DNA from: Porodaedalea pini
Taxonomy: Eukaryota; Basidiomycota; Agaricomycetes; Hymenochaetales; Hymenochaetaceae
Length of the DNA: 64,000 nucleotides
Assembly (NCBI GenBank): GCA_002794775.1
Contig: NBAY01000004.1
Location: forward strand, 1,488,001 to 1,552,000
Direction of reading: 5' to 3'
The notes under the pieces were generated by a model. That model ran no database searches and was not told the DNA's origin. It was given only the letters and a program-made list of their open reading frames with translations. Made by a program: the position numbers and the translations under genes. This document shows, piece after piece, positions 33,052 through 44,061 of the stretch. Positions within the stretch are counted from its first letter, which is position 1. Each line of letters opens with the position of its first letter.

Positions 33052-34486
33052 TGTAGTGCTCGATTCGCACTTAGGCATCAGCCATCCCAGCATACCACCC
33101 ACTTTATTTATTATAATATACAGACAAAAACCCCATAAACACAGTTGAGCACTTTGTTGTATCAAGTTCTATCTTATACTTTGCATTCTGTGTGCTCGAA
33201 TGGTCACACTCACCCATTTGAGCATCAGTATACCTTCAAATCTTTCATATTATCTCTTAGTGGCCTCAGAAATACCTTCATACACCCATTCGGATGCTTA
33301 TACCACTTCCTATTTGCACTCGAACACTTCGTTTCCTTTATATTCATCCCATATCCTGCTATACATGCACTTGAGCACTCTATCCACTTTACATTCACTT
33401 GTTCAAACACTCATAATGCTGCCAGATCACATGATTGGGGTCAGGGAAAGCATTGGATTTGAGCATGGGTCACTCAAATGGGTCTTGGGCTGTTGACACT
33501 CAATGTATCATGCCTAAATGACTGGATTCTGTTATTCCTTATGTTCTCCATGTAGTTTGAGTGTTATTTATCATTGTCTATCACTTCTATGATGTGCATG
33601 CATCACCATCATGCCCTTGGAGACATTTGGGGACATTCAAATAGAGTTGTTTAGAGCATGCATGATAAGTTTCTTGGTTTTCATTGGTCTTTTCATTGAT
33701 GTTGAACCATTATTCCTCTTCAAGTTCATGATTTATCATGTTCTTGAGTCATTCCATCCCTAACACATGACTATTCTGACTCAGACACACACTCCACACA
33801 CTCCTCTACCTCCATATGTATGCTTGACTTTGGTACTGAGCTCATTTTGCCTATGGTATAAATAGTGCACACCTTTGTACTCATTCTGTAGAGGGAATAC
33901 AGCCCCAGTTCACTCCCCAGTACATATTTCGGATCCCATAAGTCGTTTGCACCTTCAGATCATCTCTGCTCAGTTCTACCAAGCTTCCTCAACCACTCAA
34001 ACAGTGCATTCGACTCACCACATATGTTCAAAATCAGTATCCTAAGGCTTTGAGCACCAGACACACCCAATAGGGGATTGTACCTGCATATCTCCACTGT
34101 GTCACATGTTCGCTACCTACTAAGAAGGTGCTTGAGCATGTTAGAATATGTGTGAAGGGTTTTGAGCACATTTTTGAGTGCATTTGAACACTCAATGAGT
34201 GCCAACTGCAGATTAAAATCACCCAGGGAAGCTTTATACAGCTCTGCACCTACTTCAACTTCAGATTTCAATTGTTCTAGTCACAGAGTCTGCATTGGGA
34301 GCTCAATTCTGACAGATTTGAGCACTTTGACAAAGCCTCTGGACCAGTAGAGCCCCTGTCTCGAATGTTCAATCACCCCATTTCTATTTGACTGTCCTTC
34401 CTCAACTATCAAGTCACTGCAGTCTCCCTTGGGAAGAATATAGATTTGCCCTCAAGTTGACCATACGGTCTACAAAAGAGTCTACA
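33052..34486 (+). repeat. Large LTR-like repeat C, plus copy
   Basis: It is 1435 bp, TGTAGTGCTCG to GTCTACA, with TATAAATAG near 33858 followed by a pyrimidine-rich segment. It is the reverse complement of 30335-31779 with moderate divergence. The flanking bases do not form a target duplication. Confidence 0.7.
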
Positions 34487-34716
34487 TCGTGATAGCAGTG
34501 TGCTTTGAGCTTGTTCTGGAGTGTGCTGATTTGTACTTTGTCTTTGAGCATTTGCTGTTCAAGGTAGCTGCATTGGTCATTGATGTTCTCATACTTGGCA
34601 TCAAGGAAATTGATATTGTGCTGGAAGAGGGCATGCTGGATATAAATATTTTCTTGGTCCTGAGAGTGCTCATGATAGAACTGTTGTAATTCAAAGAGCT
34701 CCTGAAGGTAGGTTGG
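34414..34716 (-). CDS. Coiled-coil-like protein fragment crossing the C repeat boundary
   Basis: About 100 codons are open on the minus strand between a TAG near 34717 and a TGA at 34414. The product is rich in Q, L, E and K with heptad-like spacing (LEQQMLKDKVQISTLQNKL), suggesting a coiled coil. It starts in the sequence next to repeat C and ends about 70 bp inside it. The minus C copy at 30335 encodes a degenerate version of the same C terminus (YHDVDSFVD). I do not recognise the protein; a gag-like role is possible but unproven. Confidence 0.35.
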   Translation of the reverse strand, partial: PTYLQELFELQQFYHEHSQDQENIYIQHALFQHNINFLDAKYENINDQCSYLEQQMLKDKVQISTLQNKLKAHCYHDVDSFVDRMVNLRANLYSSQGRLQ

Positions 34717-35818
34717 TTAGATGAAGCTGACAGAGATGGCAGTGTGGAGTTGAGTCATAGCAAGAGTGGTGTGAACTGCAGGCTCATCTTCTACCTTGAT
34801 ATGATGAAGGGCTTTCTGTATGAGAGTAGCTGTATGTATCTAGTCGAGTGTACTCAATTCACAGGAGATTGAGATGTACATGGTGCAGAATTGGGGCCAA
34901 GTGACTCTGGATAGTAGTAGGGATGTGCAGAGCTGCTCCTAAGTCAGGAGGGGCAGAGATGCATACATGATGTATATGAGCATTGAGTCCATTGTGCTCA
35001 GTTGTGGAAATGAAAATAGCAGCTTGTATGCAAATTCAGTGAATGATACCCCTGTAGTGAAAGGGATGCACTGTGTTTGAGCATGTGGTGAGAGCTTGCG
35101 AGGTTTGAAATCTGTCTCTTGAGGAGGAGGGAGAAGAAGAGCTTGTCCTCAAAGGATGGGAGAGCAAGGTGAAATAAAATCCATAGTGTTCAAGAGTGTT
35201 TGAATGTTACAGTGGGATGACCTGGAGTGTAATGTGGGCTGTCTGTCTCCCTCAAGGCTGCAGGCAGGAGTCATATATGTGGTCTGGGTGTGAGCAGTAA
35301 ATAAAATTGGAGCATATGTCTGATTGTCAAGCATGCTTGAGAGTAATTTAGGTTGATCCATGTGTTCGAGTATGAAATTCAATGATGTTCCCTAGTTGGA
35401 TGGACTATATTTTCCAGTTGGCTGAGGATGGGAGAACTGAGTAAGGTTGCTGAATAGTATGCAAGATTGATGAGTATATAGATGGACTGAATGTGAGGGT
35501 GGTAGTGACTATAGGGAAGAGTATATGTGCATTTGAGTGCATTGGAAACATGAGTGAGATGATGAAATATATGGAGAAGTGCTGAGGGGATAAGCACCAG
35601 GGGGAGAAGCTCAGAGATGAAAGAAGTGTAGGGTTCAGACCGAATAGGCATGTACTCGAAGTCAAAGTACAGATCGACAGTTGGATTTATGTGATTAAAT
35701 TTTTGGCTTAGTAATGAGGGTACAGAGTGGTTTGGTTCCAGCAGAGCTTATGATATGTAACAAAGAAGTCAAACCACAGGCTGCAATATTGAATGTTCAA
35801 CTGTTCATGTCATCACTC
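34717..35818 (-). other. Degenerate sequence with broken minus-strand frames
   Basis: Open minus-strand stretches at 35149-35382 and 35379-35651, with others between them, appear to be pieces of one decayed coding region that continues into the coiled-coil frame. No domain is recognised. Confidence 0.3.
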
Positions 35819-38800
35819 TGTTAGCGACAGACTACAGATACACAAGAGGTAACCGGGTCATGCAAAACTCAGTCAGAGGGAGGGAGGAGGGAGAGAGCAG
35901 TGAGCCAGAGGAGCTGACACAGCACAAGGATAAGGGACAGCTTCTGGATGTAGCCAGGTAGAATTGACCAAGTCAAAACTAAGGGATAAGTACAGGAGGA
36001 CTACCTACTTATATACCCTTCAGAGGCTGCACACGGACCAGGGAATTAGCTACTATATAAGGATAGATGAAAGAACATCATAGAACTTCATAGAACAATA
36101 GTGTCATAGGATCAGTCAGTGAGTGATGAGAGTGTGGGAAAAGGATATAATGGGTATGAGTAAGCTAAAATAAGTGTGATTAGTAATGAATGGATAAGAT
36201 ATGATAAGATAAGATAGCAGAAAATGATAAAAAATGAAAATAATTAAATTATCCATGACATGACCCTCTCCTTCAAGGCAAGCGTCACAATTGCCCATGT
36301 TCCCTACCCTGGAACTTACTGGCCCACCACTGTGCCACTCCTTTCTGTCTCTCAGGCTCCATCATCTCAAATACAGGTTGGAACTTTAGCTGCGACATTT
36401 CCAAGGTGTTAAGGATACGAGGGGCACTGGGAGTTGACTTATGAAAGTTATAGATGGCTTTTTGAGAGTTTGTCAAATTCTCAATCAGTTCCCAGGTGTG
36501 TTCTTCATTTGGGTATCCTTTCCAGTGTATAAGGTATTTGAGCTTTCCTTGTACTAGCTTGGAGTCGACAACCTTTTTTACCTCATATTCTGGCATATCA
36601 TTAATGATCTCAGGCAGGGGTGGAGGATCTCGCTTCTGCAATGTATACTGCAGCTCATTGTATGGAGAGAGAAGCACTTCGTTGAAAACTAGATAGACTT
36701 TCTTCCATGTATGTGGAAGTTTAAGCCTATATGCTGATGTGCCGATTTTCTTTTCAATGACGAAAGGCCCATAGCATTTGTCCCCCAGCTTCTTCATAGG
36801 GTGATCTGTCTTTAAGTTAGTTCCTTCAAGCATGACCTTATCCCTGGGTTTATACTTGATGGGTTCTCCCTTTGTCCTGTCGTAGAAGTGTTTCATAATT
36901 TCAGCCGCATGCTTCAATGCCGATTCAGTCTCCTCCCTGATCTTGGCCATTCAGTCAGCAAACTGCTTGGCAAACTCATTGGTCAATTCATGTCTAGGAT
37001 TTGTGCCCTTGTACAGGTGTCTCCCATGGTTGACAAAGAAGGGTGACAATCCTGTTGATGTTTGCTCTTTGTCATTGTACACGAATTCTGCTAGCACAAG
37101 CCATTCTGTCCAGTCCGACTGATGGTGGTTAACAAAGAGATAAAGGTACTGTTCAATCTCTTGGTTTATCTGTTCTGTCTGACCATCCATCTGTGGGTGA
37201 TATGCTGTTGATGGGTTTCCCTCAATGCCCAATAACTGTTATAGCTCATTTATGAATTTGGACTCAAACTGTGATCCTTGGTCATGAATAAACTTGTGCA
37301 GTATGCTGTGTAGCCTGAAGACATGGTCCCAATAGAGCCTTGCCATTCCTTTTGACGTTATGCTCACCAAGGTAGGGATCACATGCACCTGTTTACTGAA
37401 CCTGTTGACGAAGACACAAATTGTGTTATACCCATTGGACTCAGGAAGTTCACCAATCAGGTCTGCCATGACAATTTCCCAAGGACCTTTCAGGATCTCA
37501 TTCAGATTCAGAGGATTATGTGGTTTTACTCGGTGTGCCTTGGTATATTGGCACACATCACATCCCTTGACATACATTCAAACATCTCATTGGATTCCCG
37601 GCCACCAGTAGTTGTGTGTGATCAACTTGTAGGTCTTATAGCATCCTGGGTATCCTGTGAGTGTACTGTCATGGTGGTTTCGAATGATGTCTTCTTGGAG
37701 TTTATGGTCTTTGGGCATGTAGATCCTGTCCTTCCATGTCAACAACCCTTCTTCCTGTTCATCCCACTCTTGCTCCTTCCTTCCTAACACCTTCACAACT
37801 GCCATATCCCTATTGTTTCATACCCTCTTAATTCATTTAATGAAGTCTGCATCTAGTGCTTCTAGCAGTGTTTCATTTACAAATAGGTCCGGCTTGAGCA
37901 AAATGATGTTGATATTGTCATTCTCCCCCCTCTCATGGTCCGCTCATCTCGAGAGGAGGTCAGCCTTAGTCATCAGGGCACCTGGTTTATGGAACAGTTT
38001 GAAGTTGTAGTCTGCTAACTCCTATAGCCATCTCGCTTGTTGGTGGTTAATCTTCTGGGGTTTTTGGAAATACTGGAGGTTGAGGTGATCTGACCAGATT
38101 TTGAAAGTTTGCGTCACTCCCAGAAGATATTGTTGCCAGTCATCTAGTGCACATATGATCACGAACATCTCTTTGTCATAGATTTCATAAAATTGTGCTC
38201 TACTTGGCTAAGCGCTTGCGATCAGTATGCAATTGGATGCCAATTTCCATCAATGAGTTGGGACAGAATGGCGCCATTGGCAAAATGTGATGAATCGGCC
38301 TCCACCCAAAATTGACCGCCATCAGTAGGTACTGCAAGTATGGGTTCCTCACAGAGCTTCTGCTTCAGATGTTCAAAGGCCTCCTGTTGCTCCACCTCCC
38401 ACTTCCACTCTACGTCTCTGGTTAACACTGTCAAGGGCTTCATGTAGTGACTGAACACTAGGATAAAGCGGTGGTAGTAGTTGCAGAAGCCAAGGAAAGA
38501 CTATAGTTCTTTCTTGTTCTTAGGAACTCACCAATCTTTTATGCCTGCCACTTTGGCTGGATCCATGCAAATCATTCCATTGCCGAGGATATGCCCAAGA
38601 TAGTTCACGGTCTCTTGAGTGAAACTGCACTTTTCTGGCTTTAAGAATAGCTTGTTTGCTCGCAACACTTCCAGGACTTGTCAGACGAGTTTGTCATGAT
38701 GTTCACGAGTATGTGTGAAGATCAGAATGTCATCCATGTAGACTATTATGTGTCCATCATTGACAAGTTCTTGGAAGATCTCGTTCATGAATCCTTGGAA

Positions 38801-39909
38801 TGTTGCCAGTGAGTTTGTGAGACCGAAGAACATGACCATTGGTTCGAATAGACCGCAGTTTGTCCTGAAGGCAGCTTTGTACTTGTCACCCTCTTGAATC
38901 CAAATGTTATTGTAACCCCAGCATATGTCAAGCTTCGTGAAGAATTTTGCCTGCTTTGTTTTGTCAATGAGCTCTTGGATTAGAGGTAATGGGTATTTGT
39001 TCTTAACCATCATCTTGTTGAGCCTGTGATAATCCTGTACAGGACAAAGCTTGCCATCCTTCTTTTTGATGAAGAAGAAGGGGGATGCCATCTCAGATTG
39101 AGAGTTGTGAATATGGCCAGTTCTCAGGTTTTCAGTGAGGAATTCGTCGAGTGCCACCTGTTCTGATGGACTGAGCAGGTAGATTTTACAATCAGAGAGC
39201 TTCAAACCTGGTTTGAGTTTGATAGCGTGATCCCAAGGGCATCTCTCTGGTAACTGATCAAATTCCTATTCACTGAAGATGTTTGCAAACTCTTTTACGT
39301 AGTCTGGTACTTCCTTGAGTGACTGTTGCCTGACCTTTAGCGCTTTCCTCAGATTGGATTTAATGTACCTGTCCCAATCAAAGAGAAAGAGCTGATCGCC
39401 ATCTCCAAGTTCCACTAGATCAAGGTTTTCATTGGGGTCTGCATCAATGTCCTCTAGACTACGGATATAGCCGCATACATTGGGGCATCAATTGAATTCA
39501 ATCATAGACTTTTGCCAGTTGATGTTGGGATTGTGCAGCTTTAACCATTCATGTCTGATGAACACATCTGTTTTCCCTAGATCTGTGACTGTGAAGTGGA
39601 TGCACTCTGAATGATCCTTAATTGTCATGCGCATTTCCATGAATTCTGTGATTGAACCATCCTTATTGAGTGTGCCATCAGCATTATAAACTTGGATCAG
39701 GATGGGTGTCTTTTTTGTCCTGATCTGATGCTTTTTGATGAAGGATTGGTTGATACACAAGCCAGTGCAGCTACTGTCCAGTAATGCATCTATCCTGAAC
39801 TGATTACCAGTGTCAGTCATTTGAAGAAGAATGGGTACCATGAACTGTTGCCCCTGAGACCCTCTTATGAACTGTTTCAGACTCCTCAGGTCCCTAACAG
39901 CTGCCACAG
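35819..39909 (-). mobile_element. Family-A copy A3, truncated in the protease region
   Basis: The LTR is 35819-36260 (442 bp) with the purine tract GGAGAGGGTCA adjacent. Chromodomain, integrase, RNase H, RT and protease are read in reverse order from left to right. At 39910 the sequence stops against repeat C, so gag and the 5' LTR are missing. Confidence 0.92.
36285..39907 (-). pseudogene. Pol of A3, broken
   Basis: On the minus strand the protease near 39770 has DSSCTG in place of DSGCTG. RT (38681-39205, YMDD near 38745) is followed by RNase H (about 38030-38450) and the integrase zinc finger (about 37560-37690). The integrase core is at about 37080-37560 and the chromodomain at about 36480-36640. 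Several in-frame stops occur, again mostly TGA. It is the best partner for aligning A1: the two share some stops and differ at others. Confidence 0.88.
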
Positions 39910-41007
39910 TGTAGCGCTCGATTCGTGCTTAGGCGTCAGCCATCCCAGCATACCACCCGCTTTATTTATTATTATATACAGATACAAACCCCATAAACAC
40001 AGTCAAGCACTTTGTTTCATCACTGTCTATCTTACACTTCGCATTTCACGTGCTCGAATGGTCACACTCGGCCATTTGAGTGTCAATATACCTTTGAAGC
40101 TCTCATATTATCCCTTAGTAACCTCATAAATACCTTCGAATGCTTTCATACACCCATTCTAACACTCATACCACTTCCTATTCACACTCGAACACATCAT
40201 TTCCTTTATATTCATTCCATATCCCACTATATACGTGCTCAAGCACTCTTTCCACTTCATATTCACTCGTTTGAATGCTTGTAGCACAGCCGGATCATGC
40301 ATTTTGGGACAGGGAAAGCATGGTATGTGAGCATGGGTTGCTCAAACAGTTCTCGGGCCATCGATGGTCAATGTATCACGCTCAAATGACCAGATTCCGT
40401 CTTTCCCTGGGTTCTCCATGTGGTTCGAGCATTATTTATCATTGTCTATCACTCCCATGATGTGCATTCATTGCCATCATGCCCTTAGGGATGTTCAGGG
40501 ACATTCAAACAGAGTTGTTTAGAGCATACATGATAAGTTGCTTGGTTTCATTGGTCTCTTCATTGATGTCGAATCATTATTCCCCTTCGAGTCCATGGTT
40601 TATCATGTTCTTGAGTCATTTCATCCCTAACACATGATTATTCTGACTTGTTCACACACTGCACACACTCTCCTACCTCCGTATGTACATTCGACTTTGG
40701 TACCGAGCTCGTTTCGCCTACAGTATAAATAGTGCACACCTTTGTACTCATTCTACAGAGGGAATACAGCCCCCAGTTCACTCCACAGTACACATTTCGA
40801 GTCCCATAAGTCATCTGCACCTTCAGATCGTCTCTACTCAGCTCTATCAAACCTCCTCGACCACTTGAACAGCGTGTTTGATTTGGCACATACACTCGAA
40901 GTCGATATTTCAAGCCTTCAAGCCCCAGGCACACCCAACAGGGTACCATAACTGCATATCCCCATCGCCCTACACATTTGTTATCTACTAAGGAGCCACT
41001 TGAGCGT
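39910..41007 (+). repeat. Large LTR-like repeat C, truncated plus copy
   Basis: It begins TGTAGCGCTCG and follows 33052-34486 through the TATAAATAG box (about 40720) until 41007, where the D1 LTR begins. The last third of the repeat is missing. It is less CpG-depleted than the other two copies (for example GCTCGA where they have GCTTGA), suggesting it is younger. Confidence 0.75.
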
Positions 41008-42102
41008 TGTAACACCAACCGGTTTGTTGGGCACGGAACGAGCGGAATGCACACGATGTACGTCACAAAGTCGAAGAGCCTCGACTCGGCAATCGAGCGA
41101 AGCAGTACACCCAGATCAGTGGAGATTACCTGAACACAGAATGCACGCAATGACCAGATCACACGCATCAGCTACTTGGACTGACCCCGGTGCACTTATC
41201 TGTGTGTGTGTCCTCTCGACCCTGCCAAAGGTTTGTTCATTTGCCTTTGTCTAATGAACATGCGCCAGCCCGGCATTGGTCATTCCGGCTCCATACAAAG
41301 GATCCCAAAGCTCACCGACGCTACACCAAGTCAACATGTGCCGTCCCCGCCTTTCAGTAGTTTGGATCGTGGAGCCACTCAAAGGAACACTCAGGAGGCT
41401 CAGTGGTAGGACAATAGAGGACTTGTCTTATTTTATTTTGCCTTTCATGTTTACGCAGGACACTTGTTTAGTATTTATAGAGCGCCGGATGTTGTAGATA
41501 GAACAGCAATTCCACCCCTGAGTTTTGATGCCTAACTTTGTGTGATATCTCTCAGGACGGTCTCTAGGTACTCCTCAGAGCCTTAGTGACTCGAATCGCT
41601 CACCTCGACTTCATTTTATTCGCGTTGCACTCGTTGCGCTCGTTCCGTCTGTTCTGTCTTTGCCTTGTTCCGCTTCATTCTTGTTACCTCGACTTCGCTC
41701 CCTCTCGTCTCTTATCTTCTGATTTAAGTCCCGTATCTCGCCCTGCTCTCTGGTACTCCAGACGATGTCTGTTGAGCACAGGGACTAGCCGTCCATCCCG
41801 AGGACAATCCCGCTCTGAGAAATCGCACTAGTATTAGCACATCTCCATGTCTTCTGACACAGCCACCAACAATCCCCCACACATCTCGAATGCTCCACCG
41901 GCGCTATGCTTTGAACACTTCCCTACTAGTACGCTTCGCCAACTCCGTTGCCCCTGACACACCGGAACGCACGCAACCCAAACCCTGTGATCCAGAACCC
42001 ATGGAACTTGACCGGAACGAGGGTATTGACCCACTAGACACGTCTCCCTCGAACTCATTCATCTGATTCCCATTCACTGACAACCGGAACTCAGTATTAT
42101 CA
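41008..42102 (+). repeat. 5' LTR of D1
   Basis: It is 1095 bp and contains a GTATTTATAG promoter-like box near 41471. It matches 51223-52285 and the solo LTR 24257-25353. Confidence 0.92.
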
Positions 42103-42104
42103 AG

Positions 42105-42115
42105 TGGAGCCCACC
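42105..42115 (+). promoter_or_regulatory. Candidate tRNA primer-binding site of D1
   Basis: TGGAGCCCACC starts two bases after the 5' LTR, the usual place for a site beginning TGG that would pair with a tRNA CCA end. It does not match the LTR start region, so priming here appears different from families A and B. The tRNA is not identified. Confidence 0.4.
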
Positions 42116-42132
42116 ATGAGGGGCTTTCAATC

Positions 42133-44061
42133 ATGTCACGTTCAGGTTGCCCACCGAATAAGTGGATTCTAGCCAGGCTGGAACGTGAAGCCAGAGAAGC
42201 ACAGATTCAATCAACAGACTCAGGTGAAGAAGAAACCATTGACTGCATCTTATCATCTGATCCACACAGGTCAGAGGATCTCGATGATCACTCCCCTTCA
42301 CCTCCATCTTCAGCAGTCCAAGCCTCGGTATCAGAAGACTCATCAAACTTTCCGTCATCGTTTCCGTCTACGATCTCATCCCCGTTCTCGTTTCTCGGCT
42401 CGAATTTACCTCCGACATCAGCAGAACCATCCACTCCACAGTCCACCTCAGAATCCCGATCCCCGACCGATTCCCAGCAGTCCACCTCGCCGCCAGGAAG
42501 CCCTACTCTTCGTCTATCGCATCTACAGTTTCCTTCATCCAGTCCCGCCACGGTATTCTCTTCCCCAGTCATTCCATCCGTTCCGTCCGATCTGTCCATT
42601 CCGTCCGATCTGTCCGTTCCGTCCGATCTGTCCGTTCCGTCCGATCTGTCCGTTCCGTCCGATCTGTCCGTTCCGTCCGATCTGTCCGTTCCGTCCGATC
42701 TGTCCGTTCCGTCCGATCTGTCCGTTCCGTCCGATCTGTCCGTTCCGTCCGATCTGTCCGTTCCGTCCGATCTGTCCGTTCCGTCCAACCCATCCATTCC
42801 ACTAGCAGCTCCTTTAGCATCCGGAACTCTTGCCACTCGCCAATGTCTTACCTCATCGTTAACTCCTCAGATCTTATGCTCGTCCCTCCACACTATCTAT
42901 CAGCCACCAATGGTGATGAGAGCACCACGACATGGGCAGCACGATGCCCCGCACTTTGACGGTTCCAACACCAGGGACCTACCCCGTTACTTCGAGGATA
43001 TTGAGTTCCTCGCCGACGATCTCAATTGGGATGACAGATCGAAAGCCAAATACGCCAGGTACTACGCCTCAGCAGAAGTCGCTGAACTCTGGGAAACCTT
43101 GGACGAGTTCAAAGCCAACCCGATCATATGGAACAACATCAAGAAAGCAACCACCGGACTATACCCGAGCCTTGGAGCGGGACGACGCTACTCCCGCACC
43201 GAGTTTGAGCAAATGGTCATTGACTGAGCTGAACAAGGGATTCGCTCTTGCGAAGATCTGGGACAGTATAAGCGAGATTTTGTAGTTCGATCTGACTATC
43301 TTATCGCGAAAGATAAGCTCACCGAGCCAGAATCCCAGCATGCATTCCTGAGAGGAATCACCGGCGACTTACATACAGCGCTTCTTCAGCGCTTAGAGAT
43401 CAAGGAGTCCGATCATGAAGAAGGCGACCCCTACAAAATCGAAACTATTGTCCAGCACGCTGACTTCATCCTCGGAGGAGCATCATTCAGTGGCTCAACG
43501 GCTCAGGCGCCACATACCTCGACTTCCAGCAGCTCGATTACCATCAAAAAGGAGGAGGTCGATCTCAGCACAGTCATGGAAACACTCAAGAGCTTCCAAG
43601 TCCAGCTCGACGCCATGGGATGAGGATCAGGTATGACTAGAAGCAATGCACCAGTCTCGACGTCACCAGCAGTACCTGTACCTTCACAGCCACAAAACCC
43701 AGGGTGCACGTTCTGTGGGGAGCTAAGCCATTTCATTCAATCTTGCCCAAAAGTCCTTGAATATATCCAGAACGGCAAGTGCACACGCAACACGGAAGGA
43801 CGAGTTACCCTGGCCAACGGGAGCTTCATCCCGAGCACAGTCCCTGGACGAACAATCATGGAACATATTGATGGATTCCTAGGAAAAGATCAAGTCGTGC
43901 ATACAGTCAACTTAGTCGAAGTCGCCGACTCCAAAACTACATTCCCTGAACCCGTTCTCATGGCCTCAGCGACGATTGAAGAGATCCCGGAAGATGAATA
44001 CGAGGTAGAGAGACTCGAGGTATTGCTAGGAGAAGCAAGGAGGAGGACCAGTGCGGTGTGA
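42133..44061 (+). pseudogene. Gag of D1 with hexapeptide repeat, broken by TGA codons
   Basis: From the ATG at 42133 the frame encodes a serine/proline-rich N-terminal region and a VPSDLS hexapeptide repeat (42589-42790). A capsid-like domain follows (about residues 270-365, HFDGSNTRDLPRYFEDIEFL), and after two in-frame TGA codons (43225 and about 43621) a CCHC knuckle, CTFCGELSHFIQSC (about 43707). Another TGA lies at 44059. The reading frame resumes in register after each TGA, consistent with CGA-to-TGA change. Confidence 0.82.
42585..42790 (+). repeat. 18-bp tandem repeat, 11 units, in D1 gag
   Basis: The unit TCCGTTCCGTCCGATCTG repeats without length change, preserving the frame and giving repeated VPSDLS. 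Units are nearly identical. Each contains two CpG sites, yet they show little decay. Confidence 0.93.

Noticed and set aside
34489..34689. Hydrophobic plus-strand frame next to repeat C
   Set aside because: It is the shadow of the coiled-coil-like minus-strand frame; glutamine/leucine-rich heptads read backwards look hydrophobic.
42585..42790. CRISPR-like array
   Set aside because: The units are directly adjacent with no variable spacers, lie inside a gag reading frame, and the genome is eukaryotic.
42288..42836. Long minus-strand frame with TERTD/DGTDRS repeats
   Set aside because: It is the antisense shadow of the 18-bp repeat in D1 gag; a repeat without stops in one frame stays open in several.
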